A stretch of DNA of 64,000 nucleotides from Adiantum capillus-veneris (taxonomy: Eukaryota; Streptophyta; Polypodiopsida; Polypodiales; Pteridaceae): assembly GCA_014529385.2 (NCBI GenBank), contig CM043953.1, positions 96,475,342 to 96,539,341 of the forward strand, in the 5' to 3' direction. Numbering within the stretch: the stretch's first letter is position 1; every line of letters begins with the position of its first letter. The position numbers were made by a program, and so were the translations under genes. A model generated the notes under the pieces. That model made no database searches. It saw only the letters and a list, made by a program, of their open reading frames with translations, and was not told the origin of the DNA. This document shows positions 45,640 through 58,075 of the stretch, piece by piece.

Positions 45640-46695
45640 ATGGCACGCTATACCTTTGAGGACATCCCAATCTTCTTTGGGAATTTGGAAGAAGATGTTG
45701 ATGATTTTCTTGTTGACTTTAGAATAATTTGTCATCTCCTTGCCAAACTTGAAGACAATGAGAAAGGGGATTTGTTGTTCTATGCCTTAATGGAAATACT
45801 AAGCAATGGTTTTGGAGTATGTCTTCTCATATTGAAGATGGATATACCTAAATTTCCAAATCTTTGAAAACCAGATTTTCTTAAGTACCAATAGTGGAGC
45901 AAGAATGGGCTTCATTAAGAAGACTTCAACAACATGGTGAAGACTACTATGCTTATGAAGAAGATTTTTCTCGTCAATGGGCAAAATGTGCATTTAATTC
46001 TACTTCTCCAGATTATGTAAAGATAAATCAACTTACTTTGAGATTGTCTTCTTTTCTATAGACAAAGGTTACTTGTAGTGAACCCTCTACCTTTGAAAAA
46101 GTAGTCTCTATTTCCCAGAGGAAGTTTCACAAGTACTTCTTATACATCAAAAATGGTTTCCATCATGCTGCAAGAACCAACCATCAAGAAAGTGTTTCAA
46201 TCAGGGAATCGTCTTCTTTACCCTTTTTTTTTCTTCTACTTTGACAAATATTAAAGATGATGTTTACCTAGCAACCAATGATTCAAGTGCTACAGTGTGT
46301 AATAGAGATTCAAATGTGGCATCTCTTTCTCCTACATTCATCACAAACCTACAAAAATCGGCACATGATATCTCAAATGGCATTGAGGATGATTCAATAA
46401 TGGATACATCAAACCTTTTGGAGGACCAATTTCTAGTCACAGTAGAGGAAGCTTTTCTGCAATGTGACTCTATGGAGAATGAAGATCTTAAAGGTAACTT
46501 TGATCCTAGGGAAAGGTCTCATGAGAGTGTGCCTTGTTTAACAGAAGAGAGTAAAGAAGAAGAGGAAACCATAGGTGGGGATATCATGGACTACATTGAT
46601 CATAGGGAATAAATTGTGAACATGGATTGCCCACTCCAAAATATAGTGGAAGAGTGTAAAGAGGATTCATGTGAGGATGATCTTCAAGAAGTGTC
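45640..46695 (+). pseudogene. Retroelement gag relic
   Basis: It starts ATG at 45640 (MARYTFEDIPIFFGN) and reads like a gag core: DFLVDFRIICHLLAK, DNEKGDLLFYALM, then after frame breaks RRLQQHGEDYYAYEEDF and SRQWAKCAFN (about 45915-45990). Stops and shifts interrupt it at about 45865 and 46060. A second open segment at 46241-46612 is strongly acidic (EESKEEEETIGGD) with no recognised domain and continues weakly to about 46695. No zinc knuckle or pol follows. Assignment to gag is by overall pattern. Confidence 0.5.
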
Positions 46696-48389
46696 TTAGG
46701 ACGTTGTCGTGTTGTGGCATGTACATAGTGGGAACGAGTGCTAAGAGATTAATTCTTGACCTTTAGACATTCATGAGAATATTTTCCATAATGTACATAT
46801 GCATTTCTAAGCATAAGGATAAGCTTTCTACCACATCCTAGTATTTATTTAAAGGGTAACATATTTCTATTTTCTTGCTAGTGGAAAAAATGCGTTGGTT
46901 CTTTCATTCTACCATCTCATTATTATATCATACTCTAGATAGATCCTATAGCTAATGTAATTTTTAATATAAATACCTTTTATATGTTTTTCATAATTTT
47001 CTCATGTTTCTACTAGTAGGATTTTACTTTTATATACCTAAAAGAATGGAAATATACTCTAGGAGAAGGGACAAGGCTTCAAGAGCCATCTCTATAATTC
47101 AAAGAAAACTTAAGAGGAAGAGGACACACACTTTTCCTCAACTTTGATTATGGGGATATGGAATGATTATATTTGCCAAGGTAGAGGGGCTAGAAGACAT
47201 TGGAAATATTATTCAATGGACAAGTGGGTGATGACTCAATGAAATGGGGCCTAATAATCCATGTGGAGGTGTGGACTACATGCAAATGGAAAGGTTATGG
47301 GACCTAGGTGAAGACACAAAATTCCTCTCCACAAGAGTCCAAAGAAGATTTCAAGTTTGACTCTCTCTCTTACTTTTTGAGGTGAATATTTCTCTCTCCT
47401 CTATTTTTAGTGTCAACAAATGGCCCTATGACCAATAAGTATGACCCAAGGGGCTTAAATGGGGTCACTCATGGCTCTAAAACACTCACACACACACTCA
47501 AAATCAGCACTACTAACTTTTTCTAACTTTGTTAACACGATCACTAACTTTTTTTAACTTTGTTTACACCGGCCATCACTAACTTTTTATACCCTTGTAC
47601 TTTACCACTTAGAAAGTATCACCTACTTGGATCCTAGCTAAGGTAAGCACCTACATGGCTAGCGACATCTTTCAAGCCTAGTCATCTCTTGGTCATCATA
47701 AAAGAAAACAAGGTGGTGGGGAGAAAGCTTCATCAATAGTGCACCATTAGCTTTGAAAAGGTTAATTTCAATTATCACTTAATCCCAACCTTATCAAGAT
47801 TCACCTTCACCTATAAAAAGGGCCCTCTTCTTCCTTGAAATTCATTCAAGAGGGAGTGGGAGGATTCATGCCAAATGAGCCTTTAGCCCTCCACTTGCCT
47901 CTGAGGAAGGCTAGCTAAACTTGAAATCATCCTTGTAAACATCAACTCTAGTCAATCAAGGTTAAAGTCTTCTATCTCTTGCCATCTGCATCAACTTGGC
48001 AAATACTCTCAAAGGAGTTGATAAGTAGGGTGTTTTTTTATTTTTTATTTTGTTGATTGTTTTTTATAATCTCCACACCCAACCTATATCTCCATGTCTT
48101 CTACTACTTCTATCTCTACTCCTATCTCCATCTCTCTTGTGTCCTAATTGTTTCACTTGAAGAAATTCAAGCAACAAGGCTTATCAACAACAACCTTCTT
48201 GTGAACAAAAACTAGTGCACAAGGTACATCTCTCCCCGCTACGGGTACATCTCTCCCCGGTACACGTGCATCCCTCCCCGAAGTATCCTTATTTTCTACG
48301 AGCAAGAATAGGGTTTGGGAGGGAAAGTTCTCTTCTCTTCACTTCTCTCATATCTACATTTTGCACATACTAGAGTTATCATGGATGAA
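46696..48389. other. Non-coding; TATA candidate and short tandem repeats
   Basis: No gene seen. Imperfect 34-35-bp repeats of CACTAACTTTTT type lie at 47508-47590. TATAAAAA at 47812 is followed by a leader-like stretch. At 48219-48290 three related units containing ACATCTCTCCCCG (about 23 bp) occur. The TATA region may belong to the LTR ending at 48995. Confidence 0.45.
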
Positions 48390-48995
48390 TAATCCACGTG
48401 ATGTGAATTTCTATCGCCTCCACTTTGTGCGATCTATTACAAGTAACGTATGGATTAGCCGTAAAATACACTTTCAACAACGTATAGTGTTTCTCTTTGG
48501 CTTAGAAAGCCTTCAAGGACTTCTTCCATCGGATCCCATCATACTACCCCTTATAGACTAGAAATTTTCTTTTGACATAAGTTTAGTTATCTTGCTATAA
48601 ACTAAGAGGATTTGTACACACAATTAATCCCAATCACTAAACAAAACATATAAATTATGGTAAGCACAAAATTATAGTTCTTAGCTTATTTGGTCGACAA
48701 AAGTTTGAACACCATTAACTCATCTATTAACCCTTTCATATTACCCATGATACTATACGACCATAACCTTTATGTTTTCACCTTTGTGTTGTTTTGATAT
48801 GATTTTTTTTTTCTTTCTTTTTTTTGCTCTTTCTTTGTACGAGTGCAAGAGAGAAAGAGTGGGGCTTCTTTGATTGCACTTCCTTCCAAACCCTAGAGGT
48901 CATGGAATCTATTGTCTAACTCCTTCATAAAGTTTTTGGAGTTCTCTTACAAATTCTCACGGCCAAAAGCTTGGTTATTTCCTTGCAAGACCGTA
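48390..48995 (+). repeat. LTR-like sequence L5, forward copy
   Basis: About 600 bases matching, in reverse complement, 58605-59210. Shared landmarks: GTGAATTTCTATCGC, AAAATACACTTTCAACAA, GGATCCCATCATACTACCCC, TAATCCCAATCACTA, CAAACCCTAG and an end in CTTCTCGACA against CTTATCGACA. The end in CA, 54 bases before a gag frame, suggests a 5' LTR. The true left border is not clear. Confidence 0.7.
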
Positions 48996-49037
48996 AACTT
49001 CTCGACATATTTTTGGTGAGCCCGATGTGAATCTGCC

Positions 49038-50238
49038 AGGGTCAGATTTTGTGGGTAACCATGGGTGGTCATGTGGAGAAAATTGGTATGCATTTTGACC
49101 CAGTAACAATGCAAATGTTTCAAGCATTTGCAATGTTCATGCAACAACAACATGCCATTGAAAGAAGGGAGATTTCAACAACCAAAGACATACAAGCGGT
49201 CATAAACAAAATTGTTGAGTTCAATGGAAAAGATGTAACCAAGTACTTGCACAATTATGTGAAGGAGATGGAGTTGCATCGCCTATCAGTAGGTGAGATG
49301 ATTCAAAGCTTTGAGCTAGTTGTTTACCCAAAAATTAGGGAACATGTTAAGGCAATTAAAGACGGGTATGGGAGAAATTGGGAAGAACTCAAAGTAGCTA
49401 TAAAGGAGGAATATTTCATGGAGGACTTTGAAAGATATACCAAAAGGAAATTCTTAGATTGGGTAGTCAAGACAAAGCAAGGACTATCAATAACATAGCT
49501 ACTTAGGAAATTTGAGTGGCGCTATGCATAACTCACCAAGACAGAAAAGGCCACACTAGGTGCAAAGAAGACAGATATTTTCTTACAAACTGTAGGTAAA
49601 GAGTTTCAATAAATTTAGAGCTTCTTCTTGAAGATAAATATGTTGAGCAAGAACTAAAGACCGACTGAAATGCAGTTGAAGGTGTTCCCTCACTGCTTGC
49701 AAAACGACAAAGAAGAAGTGACAAGATGATAGTAAACACTACAAGTCCTTCCACCTCTACTTCTGACAAAATGGTAAAGCCTATTTTTATAGATTGTAAG
49801 TTTGGTGAGTCCATGCTAGATGAGCTTGTGAAGGGAATGCGTGCCTTCAAGGTGAAGCTTGCAAATCTTGAAGAACAAGGACAACCATCAGGGGCACTTC
49901 CTAGGCAAAGACAACAACCCAAAGAAGGGTTTGATAGATGTATTTTGTGTGATAGTACATACCATGTAAGAAGGGATTGTGATAGTCTTAGCAATGCTTT
50001 AACAAAAGATGTCGTCTTTTTTCAGGATGATAAAATCCACTTAAGAGAGACATGTCTACCCTTGAGAACTAACTTCGGGAAGGGGGGGATGCAAACCTTA
50101 CTTGAAGATATGGCAACTAACCATGCCATCTCTTTGATTGAGGCATCTACTTATGGACTAAAAATTGAGCATCTTAGTGATGAAGAGGTGAGTGATCATC
50201 ATAGTAAAACTTTGGCCAAATGTCATGGAGTTAGCTAA
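49038..50238 (+). pseudogene. Gag-like frame downstream of L5
   Basis: The segment beginning at 49049 or the in-frame ATG at 49061 (MGGHVEKIGMHFDP) encodes a gag-like core: VEFNGKDVTKYLHNYVKEME, WEELKVAIKEEYFMEDFERY, KRKFLDWVVKTK. It stops at 49496. Coding-like sequence continues with frame breaks. The segment 49726-50238 contains the zinc knuckle CILCDSTYHVRRDC (CX2CX4HX4C, about 49941-49982). GGTGAGCCCGATGTG at 49014-49028, shortly after the LTR-like end, might be its primer site, but I cannot name the tRNA. This is a different family from the G elements. Confidence 0.6.
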
Positions 50239-50657
50239 AAATAGAAAGCTTATAAAAATGATTCTACATAAAATAGGTGATTGCATACGTCTAGAAACAG
50301 GGTGGAATGATCCAGTGGATGGAGCTCGTAAAATTTATTAAGGGCAATAAGCCAAGATGATAGCGATGCAACAACTGGCAAATAATGAACCATGTAGAGC
50401 AAGTGGGTAGTGTTGAGAGCCAAATAGCCGAGGGTTATGCTGAAGAGATTGGAGGTTGAGGATTACAAGATCAATGATTTTGAAGGAAGCAATCAAGGGT
50501 GAGCCAACGCATCTCTATAACTTGAGGGTAGGTGCATTTGAGGGAAGAATACACAAGAGCAGGTGTAGGCAGATGACGAGCTGGAAGAATTAGGTGAAGC
50601 ATAGCCAAGAGGGGGCTAAGGAAGGTATGGGAGAGCACAAGAGACAAAGAGGGGGCT
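50239..50657 (+). other. Decayed sequence up to G4
   Basis: Probably further remains of the element with gag at 49049; no domain can be read. Ends at GGGCT (50653-50657), the left target site of G4. Confidence 0.4.
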
Positions 50658-52258
50658 TGTCATAATAATCAATATCTAATTCTCCTAAATGATTTTCTCA
50701 TGTTAAACTGATCATTTAATATGGGGAAGTGCCCGGGGAGAAAAAGGCAGAATATTGGTTAAGCTAGCAGACCGGCCACAGTAGGGATCCAAAGGAGCGA
50801 AAATAGGGATCCAAAGGGGGGGCCATTTGCAAAAGATCCATGTGCAAAAATGGGCTAAAAAGACCCTAAGGTTCAGCCCATTAAGACTTCCAAAATGCTA
50901 AGGTTTCAAAATTCAAAGGTTGTGTCCAAAGGTCAACCATAGGGGAATTGGATGCTTTGTGTGTGATCAAAAAAGTCTTTGCACATCCCTACATAGGAGG
51001 GGGCGAGCCTTGCATGTAGAGGATGAGAGAGAAAGCCACACACACACACACAAGCTCCCTTTACACAAAGGGAATGAGGGACACATGTCAGCTCCCTAGC
51101 ACAGATGCCCACAAGGTGTACCCAATTTCTATTAGATGGCCTTGGAGGTGGACCAATGAGAATTAGGCTAGAGTAAATCTAGTTTAATGAATTTAGAAAC
51201 ACTTAATAAAAGAACCAATGAGAATTAAGTCCTCTAGAAGACTATTGGACAGTCTCCCAAGGGGTCCAATGAGCATTCACCAATGAGCATTCAACAGCCC
51301 AATGGCTTGCCTGATTCCTATTGGCCAGGAGGCAAAGGGGTCCAATGAGAGTTTAGTTGAATTATTAAAATTACCTAAAGCTCTCACAAAAGGGGAAAGG
51401 GGGACACATGTGAGAAGGCTATCACTTATGCTGCTTAATAGTCATTGGCTAGACCCTGGGGAGGTCCAATGGGAGGATAGCAAGAGAAATTAGCAAGAGG
51501 GCTCGCCCAAGAGAGAGAGGGGGTTGATTTTTGCAAGGAATTATCACACACACACTGACACAATCTCATGTGTGAAGAAAAGAAGACTATCTTTTCCCAA
51601 GCTTTAATGGAGAGCTTATCACCTACTCCAAGCTTGTGAGATAGAAGCCTACATCGACACACTCTTGGCATGTGGATGCAAATTCAACCAAGAGCCAAGC
51701 TTCAATGCATGCTCATCTCCTCTACCATTCTAATTACTAAGCTAAGCTATGCTAATATGATTGATTATGTGAGGAGATGTACATATTTCTCGTAAGATAC
51801 TCCTTCTTCCTCTCAATCTACTCTCATACCCTGCTAGCTCTCACCATCTTCAAAGGTGTGTGAGGTCTTGGGTCTGAGACCGGGGATAATTGATGTTGTG
51901 TTTGCTAAGTGTTTTGCTTAGTGCATGAATCTTTCATCTTCATTGCACTAGCTAGTCTTGAAGGAACACAAAGAATTGTATTGTACAATGTCTCTCTTGA
52001 TGGGAGAAACCATAATACAAAGCCTTTTGGAGGGGGGACTGGCTCCATGCAAATCTGGTCCTCAACTGTTGTCAATAGCTTAATTTCTCTCTCTTTTGAA
52101 AGTATTGTTCATGCTATCTAACTAGGTGTTATGCTTTTTGTTGCTCTCTCCACCCAAGCACTCTTGTAATTCTCATTAGGAATTTTTTCTAATGAAATGC
52201 CCACTATGTTCATGCTAATTTCAGCTACACACAAGTTTTTCGGCCATTAAATATTACA
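50658..52258 (+). repeat. G4 5' LTR
   Basis: 1601 bp, family A, with the CCAAT cluster. The GGACCGG hairpin is altered to GGACTGG/CTGGTCC at 52036-52061. Confidence 0.95.
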
Positions 52259-52677
52259 TTGGTGTCAGAGCACAAGGTTTCTCTTTTCTTGATCAAGAAG
52301 GGAGGTCCTCAAGCTAGCTATAAATGGTTGGTATTATTAATTGCCTGTGTGAGTAAGTAGAATAGGGATTTTTCAGCCTTGCAGTGCGCTTGCCTTTGTG
52401 CAGTTAACGGGGCAACACCTTCGAGAGCTATGGTCTTAATAGTGGAGTCCTACGGGGCTTGGCTATAGCTTAACCACTATTGAGCTATTAGAAGCTTGAC
52501 AGGAGCCGGTGTTGTTTTGGTGTTGAAAGACCCTCTCTTCTATTCCTTGCAATTAATGGTATTCAAGACACAGGTACAGTAGCTTGAGTGCTTTTTCTAA
52601 AGGGGTAAAGAGGAGTAGCAACTAGGGCTTGAAGTGCCAAAGTACACCTAAAAAGTTTACACCTAAAAGCTGTTAGA

Positions 52678-54617
52678 ATGGCTGACAATAGTAAAGAGAG
52701 TGAAATTAATGTTGATAACTTTGATTTTGCTAATGAGCAAGCTACTAATGATGCTCCGATGCTTGTTAACTATCTTGTTTCTAGGCTTCAACAAGCCATG
52801 GGCAATCCATCTCTCCAAAGTGAAGTGCAACGGCAGCTCCGTGCTCACAGGATTCTCCAAGCTCATCACCATGATGAGAGAACACCTAGGAAGCCTCCTT
52901 GTGAGACTCCCAAAAGAGGTCTCTCTCCGATTTGGGAAGAAGAAGAGAACCCATATGAAGGACTCAAGAATTTAATTCTTGATGATGCATCTCCTTCCCA
53001 AAGGAGAACTCAAGAGCCTCCACTGAAGGAACAAGAAAGACGTGAGTCTCCCGCCACCTTGGCGCAGATGGCTCCACGAAGATGGTGGGCTAAACGCTCT
53101 CCATCACCACCAAAGCAGAGAAGACCATTGCACTCTTTTCCACACCATAATTCAAAGAGGGAGCATAAAAATCAAGAGAAGCAAAAGGCGAGAATGAGGA
53201 CACCCTCTTCTGCATCTTCTTCATCCTCTTCCTCTTATGAAAGTGATGGTGAAGACGACGAAGATGAAGACAAGAAAAAGGCGAGAAAGAGGTCACCCTC
53301 TTCTCCACCTTCTTCAAATTCTTCACCTTCTGAAGAAAGTGATGGTGCAACCTTTGAACCATCAAAAAGAAGAGGCCACAGGAAATCCTATGCCGCATGG
53401 AAGAGGCCATCCAAGCTGAAGAAGTTCAAAGAGGGAGGGAAGAGCATCTCTTTCCTTACCTATGATGGCCTTTATCCAACAGTTTGATGCGGCGTTTGGA
53501 GATGAGGGCTTCACGGAGTCCTCTAAGCTACGCCATGTAGCTATGCACTTTCAAAAGTCTGCCAGGCAATGGTGGTCTAGCCTACGAGCCAACGGAGAAG
53601 CTCCATGCACATGGAAAGCTTTAAGAGCTTTCGTTATGAAGCAGTTTTTGGCCACCGATGCCAAAAGACAAAGTACTCACTGAATGGCGAAGCTTAAAGC
53701 TCTCTCCCTATGAATCCATCCACAAATATGTAGACAAGTTTTGGGACCTACAACTCAAAACCATTGTCTTCAAAATTTTGGAGAGCAAAAGAAACAATTT
53801 TGTGTGGGCTTAACCGAAGAAATGGCGGAGTATGTCAACTCCCAAAGGCCACGTACCATATCGGCGGTAATACACCATACTATGGTGGCCTCTCGAATCA
53901 ATTTCCAAACGGGGGCTAAAAGAAATAATAAGCCCACGAAAAACAAGGGTTCCAACGAGCCTAAGGGGAAGGAAAATGTCCAAAAGTCTCCTAAGGGCAA
54001 CTCCAACAAAGCTAAAGAGAAGGGAGTTTACAAAGGTAAAAACAAACTCTCTCCTGCAGAGCTTGAGCGTTATCGCAAGGATAGCCTGTGTTTCAAGTGC
54101 GGCAAACAAGGGCACCAAACTCATCGCAAAGGATCTCCTCTATGCCATGCTTGGGGAAAGGTAAGAGAACATGATGCTTTTATTCTCTTTGACCCTGGTT
54201 CTACTCACAATTTTATATCTATAGAGTTGGCCACCAAGCTAGGCATACAAGCTTACGAGATGGGAGATGTCCTACCCGCAAACAGTGCTTTCAAGGGGCA
54301 AGAAGCATCAGTCACTCCCTTAATCGGGAAATTGAGGCTTCATGTCCAAAGCTATGTGGACAAAGAGGACTTCTTTATCTCTCCTCTCAAGCATGAGGAT
54401 GTAATCCTAGGGGCACCATGGTTTGACCGCCTCGCTGCCAATGTTAAATTTCCTGAAAGGAGAATCTCCTTTAAGTTCAGGGAAAAAGATATGTATATAG
54501 ATGCTAAGGAAATGGGTAACACTATCCCCATTGTACATACACCAACTTTCAACAAGTCAATAAAGAGCTCTATTTCCGTGTACATGATTTTTGTTAAAGA
54601 TTCTCAAAATGAACCTA
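52678..54617 (+). pseudogene. G4 gag and protease, with deletions
   Basis: Starts at the conserved ATG 52678 (MADNSKESEINVDNFDFA). Frame breaks relative to G1: a 29-bp deletion at about 53469, flanked by GGC in G1, removes the start of the gag core motif GTFGATDKV; one extra A at about 53665; and small losses at about 53775. The zinc knuckle is fused, after a loss of about 80 bp, to the segment before the protease (CFKCGKQGHQTHRKG, about 54090). The protease block FILFDPGSTHNFIS at about 54180 is intact. Coding homology ends at about 54617 (SQNEPT). Confidence 0.9.
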
Positions 54618-55415
54618 CCCTCGGGAGGTCCAATGGGAGGATAGCAAGAGCAATTAGCAAGAGGGCTCGCCCAAGAGAGACAGGGGGTTGATTTTTGCAA
54701 GGCATTATCACACACACACTCACACAATCTCATGTGTGAAGAAAAGAAGACTATCTCTTCACAAGCTTTAATGGAGAGCTCATCACCTACTCCAAGCTTG
54801 TGAGATAGAAGCCTACATCGACACACTCTTGGCATGTGGATGCAAATCCAACCAAGCTTCAATGCATGCTCATATCCTCTACCATGCTAATTACTACTCT
54901 AAGCTATGCTAATATGAGTGATTATGTGAGGAGATGTACATATTTCTCGTAAGATACTCCTTCTTCCTCTCAATCTACTCTCATATCCTGCTAGCTCTCA
55001 CCATCTTCGAAGGTGTATGAGGTCTTGGGTCTGAGACCGGGGATAATTGATGTTGTGTTTGCTAAGTGTTTTGCTTAGTGCATGAATCTTTCATCTTCAT
55101 TGCACTAGCTAGTCTTGAAGGAACACAAAGAATTGTATTGTACAATGTCTCTCTTGATGGGAGAAACCATAATACAAAGCCTTTTGGAGAGGGGACCGGC
55201 TCCATGCAAATCCGGTCCTCAACTGTTGTCAATAGCTTAATTTCTATCTCTTTTGAAATTATCGTTCATGCTATCTAACTAGGTGTTATGCTTTTTGTTG
55301 CTCTCTCCACCCAAGCACTCTTGTAATTCTCATTAGGAATCTATTCTAATGAAATGCCCACTATGTTCATGCTAATTTCCGCTACACACAAGTTTTTAGG
55401 CCATTAAATGTTACA
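54618..55415 (+). repeat. G4 3' LTR, 3' half only
   Basis: Begins within GGGAGGTCCAATGGG, corresponding to about 51460 in the 5' LTR, and runs to GTTACA. It keeps the unmutated GGACCGG/CCGGTCC hairpin. Confidence 0.92.
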
Positions 55416-55420
55416 GGGCC

Positions 55421-55835
55421 AAGGGCAAAGATTGCAAGGAAATTTGAAGCAGTTAGGGACCCAATAAATGCTTGACTTTGGGCTGTAGCATAGAGCAGCG
55501 ACTTCAATAGCTGCATCTACAGGTGTTGAAGTGTGCATTCGATTGTTTCCCCCTTGGATACTTGAGAAACAAAAGATGTTGGCAAAGAGATAAAATTTCT
55601 CTCTATTTCTCTCTTTCTTCTCTGTAAAGCCATCAACACAGAAATTTTGGACCCCGGCCTCCTTGGACAACCACTTTATATAGAATCATCAACTAAAGGA
55701 GCCCACTTAGTTATTGATCGTTCCTTGTATGGAGTTACCTATGCATGTAGGGGTGCTACCAAGGGGGAGTACCATATGGAGTGATGGATTATGGTGGGTA
55801 GAGTAATGTGGCGTTCATATGTAATCATAATGATT

Positions 55836-55888
<53 letters not shown>

Positions 55889-55935
55889 AGAGAGAGATTA
55901 TTTAAGGATTAAGATGCACAAGAGATTAGAATGTA

Positions 55936-55979
<44 letters not shown>

Positions 55980-56199
55980 ATTATGTAAATAGAGAAAATG
56001 ATTACAAAGCTTATTATACAGGCATAGCATCTAGTGTTTACACTTATCCATGGGTCACTTGAATCTTCATGAAAGGGCAATATGCCTCTTGACCCTTGAA
56101 CCTTCTATTTAGCTCTACAGATGACTCTTGGGATATGACATCCCAACACATGGGCCCACATGATGCTATACACATGGCAATCTACATGGATAGGGTGAG
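55421..56199. other. No gene; GA and CA microsatellites
   Basis: GA-rich repeat at 55836-55896 and CA repeat at 55937-55976. Short frames through them are low-complexity artefacts. Flanking sequence is unrecognised. Confidence 0.6.
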
Positions 56200-56826
56200 T
56201 TCGTGAAGTAATAGAAACCTTGGTCTATTGTTTACTTATGTGGTGAACTTTTGGAAACACATTCATATAATAGCTGGAGGAATGAATCAAACCTCCCCAA
56301 ATTATGCAGTTCATGGAATTTTTGACTTGATGACCCTACCCAAGTTGAAATTGACTTTTATGAGCTAGAGTTCAGAGATTTGCTCATACAAGCTCTTGAA
56401 GATCGTAGCAGATACTTCAGCTTTACATAGGAGGAAGAGAAACCTATCCTTTATATCACATTCATAGTGGTGGAAGCAATGAGAGATAACCATAAGAGCT
56501 ACAAGTTTCTTCAACCGAATTCAGTAATTGATTCCATACCATATATCTTTCTCTAGGAAAGAGACTTCAAAATCTTTGATCCTGGGGGTTGCTCATGAAA
56601 ACGTTCATTTAATGAAGGGGTTTACTCAACCACTTCATTGCATCATGCTATTGGCTTTGGAGACAATCTTTCATAGCACACAAGGTGTTCTAATGATACA
56701 ACATAGGTTCTTCAAGAAAGATAAAATCAGACAAAGACAGACATTACAAGCCTTACAAGATATATCTCTATGACTTAATCAATTGGATAAATGGTACATG
56801 AATGTAACATTATCTTGGGGGGGACC

Positions 56827-56869
<43 letters not shown>

Positions 56870-58075
56870 ATTTTCCATAGTGAGCCACCTCACTCAAGCA
56901 AAGTCACTTTAACTGTTATCCTCACATGTCCATATGTACATATGTGTGTCTGTGTGTGTGTTATGCAACCTGTTATTCCATGGAAGAAACCTCAACTAAC
57001 TAGTTATCTAATTAGAAGAGACAAAATATATAGATAAGTATTACGGCAAAGTTTGTACATAATACATAAACACACACTATATTTAGGCCAAAACTAGGGT
57101 GAAAGAAACCTCAACTAGCTAGTTATCTAGCTAGAAGAGACAAAAAATATATAGATAAGTATTACAGCCAAATTTGTACATAATACATAAACACACACTA
57201 TATTTTGGGCTAAATATAGTGTGTGTTTATGTATTATGTACAAACTTGACCGTAAAACTTATCTATATATTTTTTGTCTCCCTAACCAGCTAGCTAGTTG
57301 AGGTTTCTTCCATGGAATAACATGTCACATAACACACACACACACACACATATGTACATATGAACATGTGAGGATATCCATAGTGTTAAAGTGATTTTGT
57401 TTGGGTGAGGTGGCTCACTATGGCAATTATGGAGAGACAAAAAACAATTATGATTAGGCCCCCCTAGGTAATGGTACATTCATGTATCATTTATTTAGTT
57501 GATTAAGTCACAGAGATATATCTTGTAAGTGTTGCAACGTCTATCTTTTTATGCTTTTATCTTTCTTGAAGCACCTGTGTTGTATCATTAGAAAACCTTG
57601 TGCGCTATGCATGAGTGTCTCCAAATCCAACCACACGATGCAATGAAGTGGTTGAGTAAACCCCTTCATTAAATGAATGTTTTCATGAACAACTCCAAAG
57701 ATCAAAGATCTTAAAGGTCTTTTTCCCAAAGAAAGACATATGGTATGAAATCACTTACTAAATTTGATTGAAAAGCTTGTAGCTCTTGTTGTTGTCCATT
57801 GTTGCTTCCATCACTATGAATGTGATATAAAAGATAGGTTACTCTTCCTCCTATGTAAAGTTGATGTATCTACTACAATCTTCAAAAGCGTGTATAAGCA
57901 AATCTCTGAAATCTAGCTCATAGAAGTCATTGAACCTGGGAAAGCTCATCAAGTCAAAAATTCCATGAACTTCATAATTTAGAAAGGCTTGAGACATACC
58001 TCTAGCTGTAATATAAAGTTATTGCAAAAATATTACCACATAAGTAGACAATAGGCCAAGGTTCCTATCACTGCC
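56200..58075. repeat. Large foldback inverted repeat, about 1 kb arms
   Basis: Left arm about 56200-57204, right arm about 57213-58075. At the centre, 57173-57204 and 57213-57244 are exact 32-base inverted copies around an 8-base spacer. Outward the arms diverge but remain clearly related; both contain a decayed coding sequence reading ENVHLMKGFTQPLHCIM (plus, 56528-56773) and ENIHLMKGFTQPLHCIV (minus, 57541-57729). The left arm is longer through a direct duplication of about 115 bases (56985-57205) and a poly-G run. The coding fragment is not recognised. Confidence 0.85.
56829..56868. repeat. 40-base G homopolymer
   Basis: Forty consecutive G inside the left foldback arm. The matching place in the right arm (about 57458) has only a short C run. 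It could be real expansion or an assembly/base-calling problem. Confidence 0.9.

Larger units (their letters stand above)
50658..55415 (+). mobile_element. Gypsy family A deletion derivative G4
   Basis: Full 5' LTR 50658-52258 (1601 bp, TGTCATAATAATC...ATTACA), mutated primer site TGGTGTCAGAGC (52260-52271), gag and protease, then a join at about 54617 straight into the middle of the 3' LTR, which ends GTTACA at 55415. All of pol and the 5' half of the 3' LTR are missing. The flanks GGGCT (50653-50657) and GGGCC (55416-55420) fit a target duplication with one later change, so the ends are original and the loss is internal. Confidence 0.92.

Noticed and set aside
46703-46740. Similarity of GTCGTG-TGGCA-GTACATA words at about 46705, 6212 and 5190
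   Set aside because: The matches are short with no extended alignment on either side; probably chance or very old.
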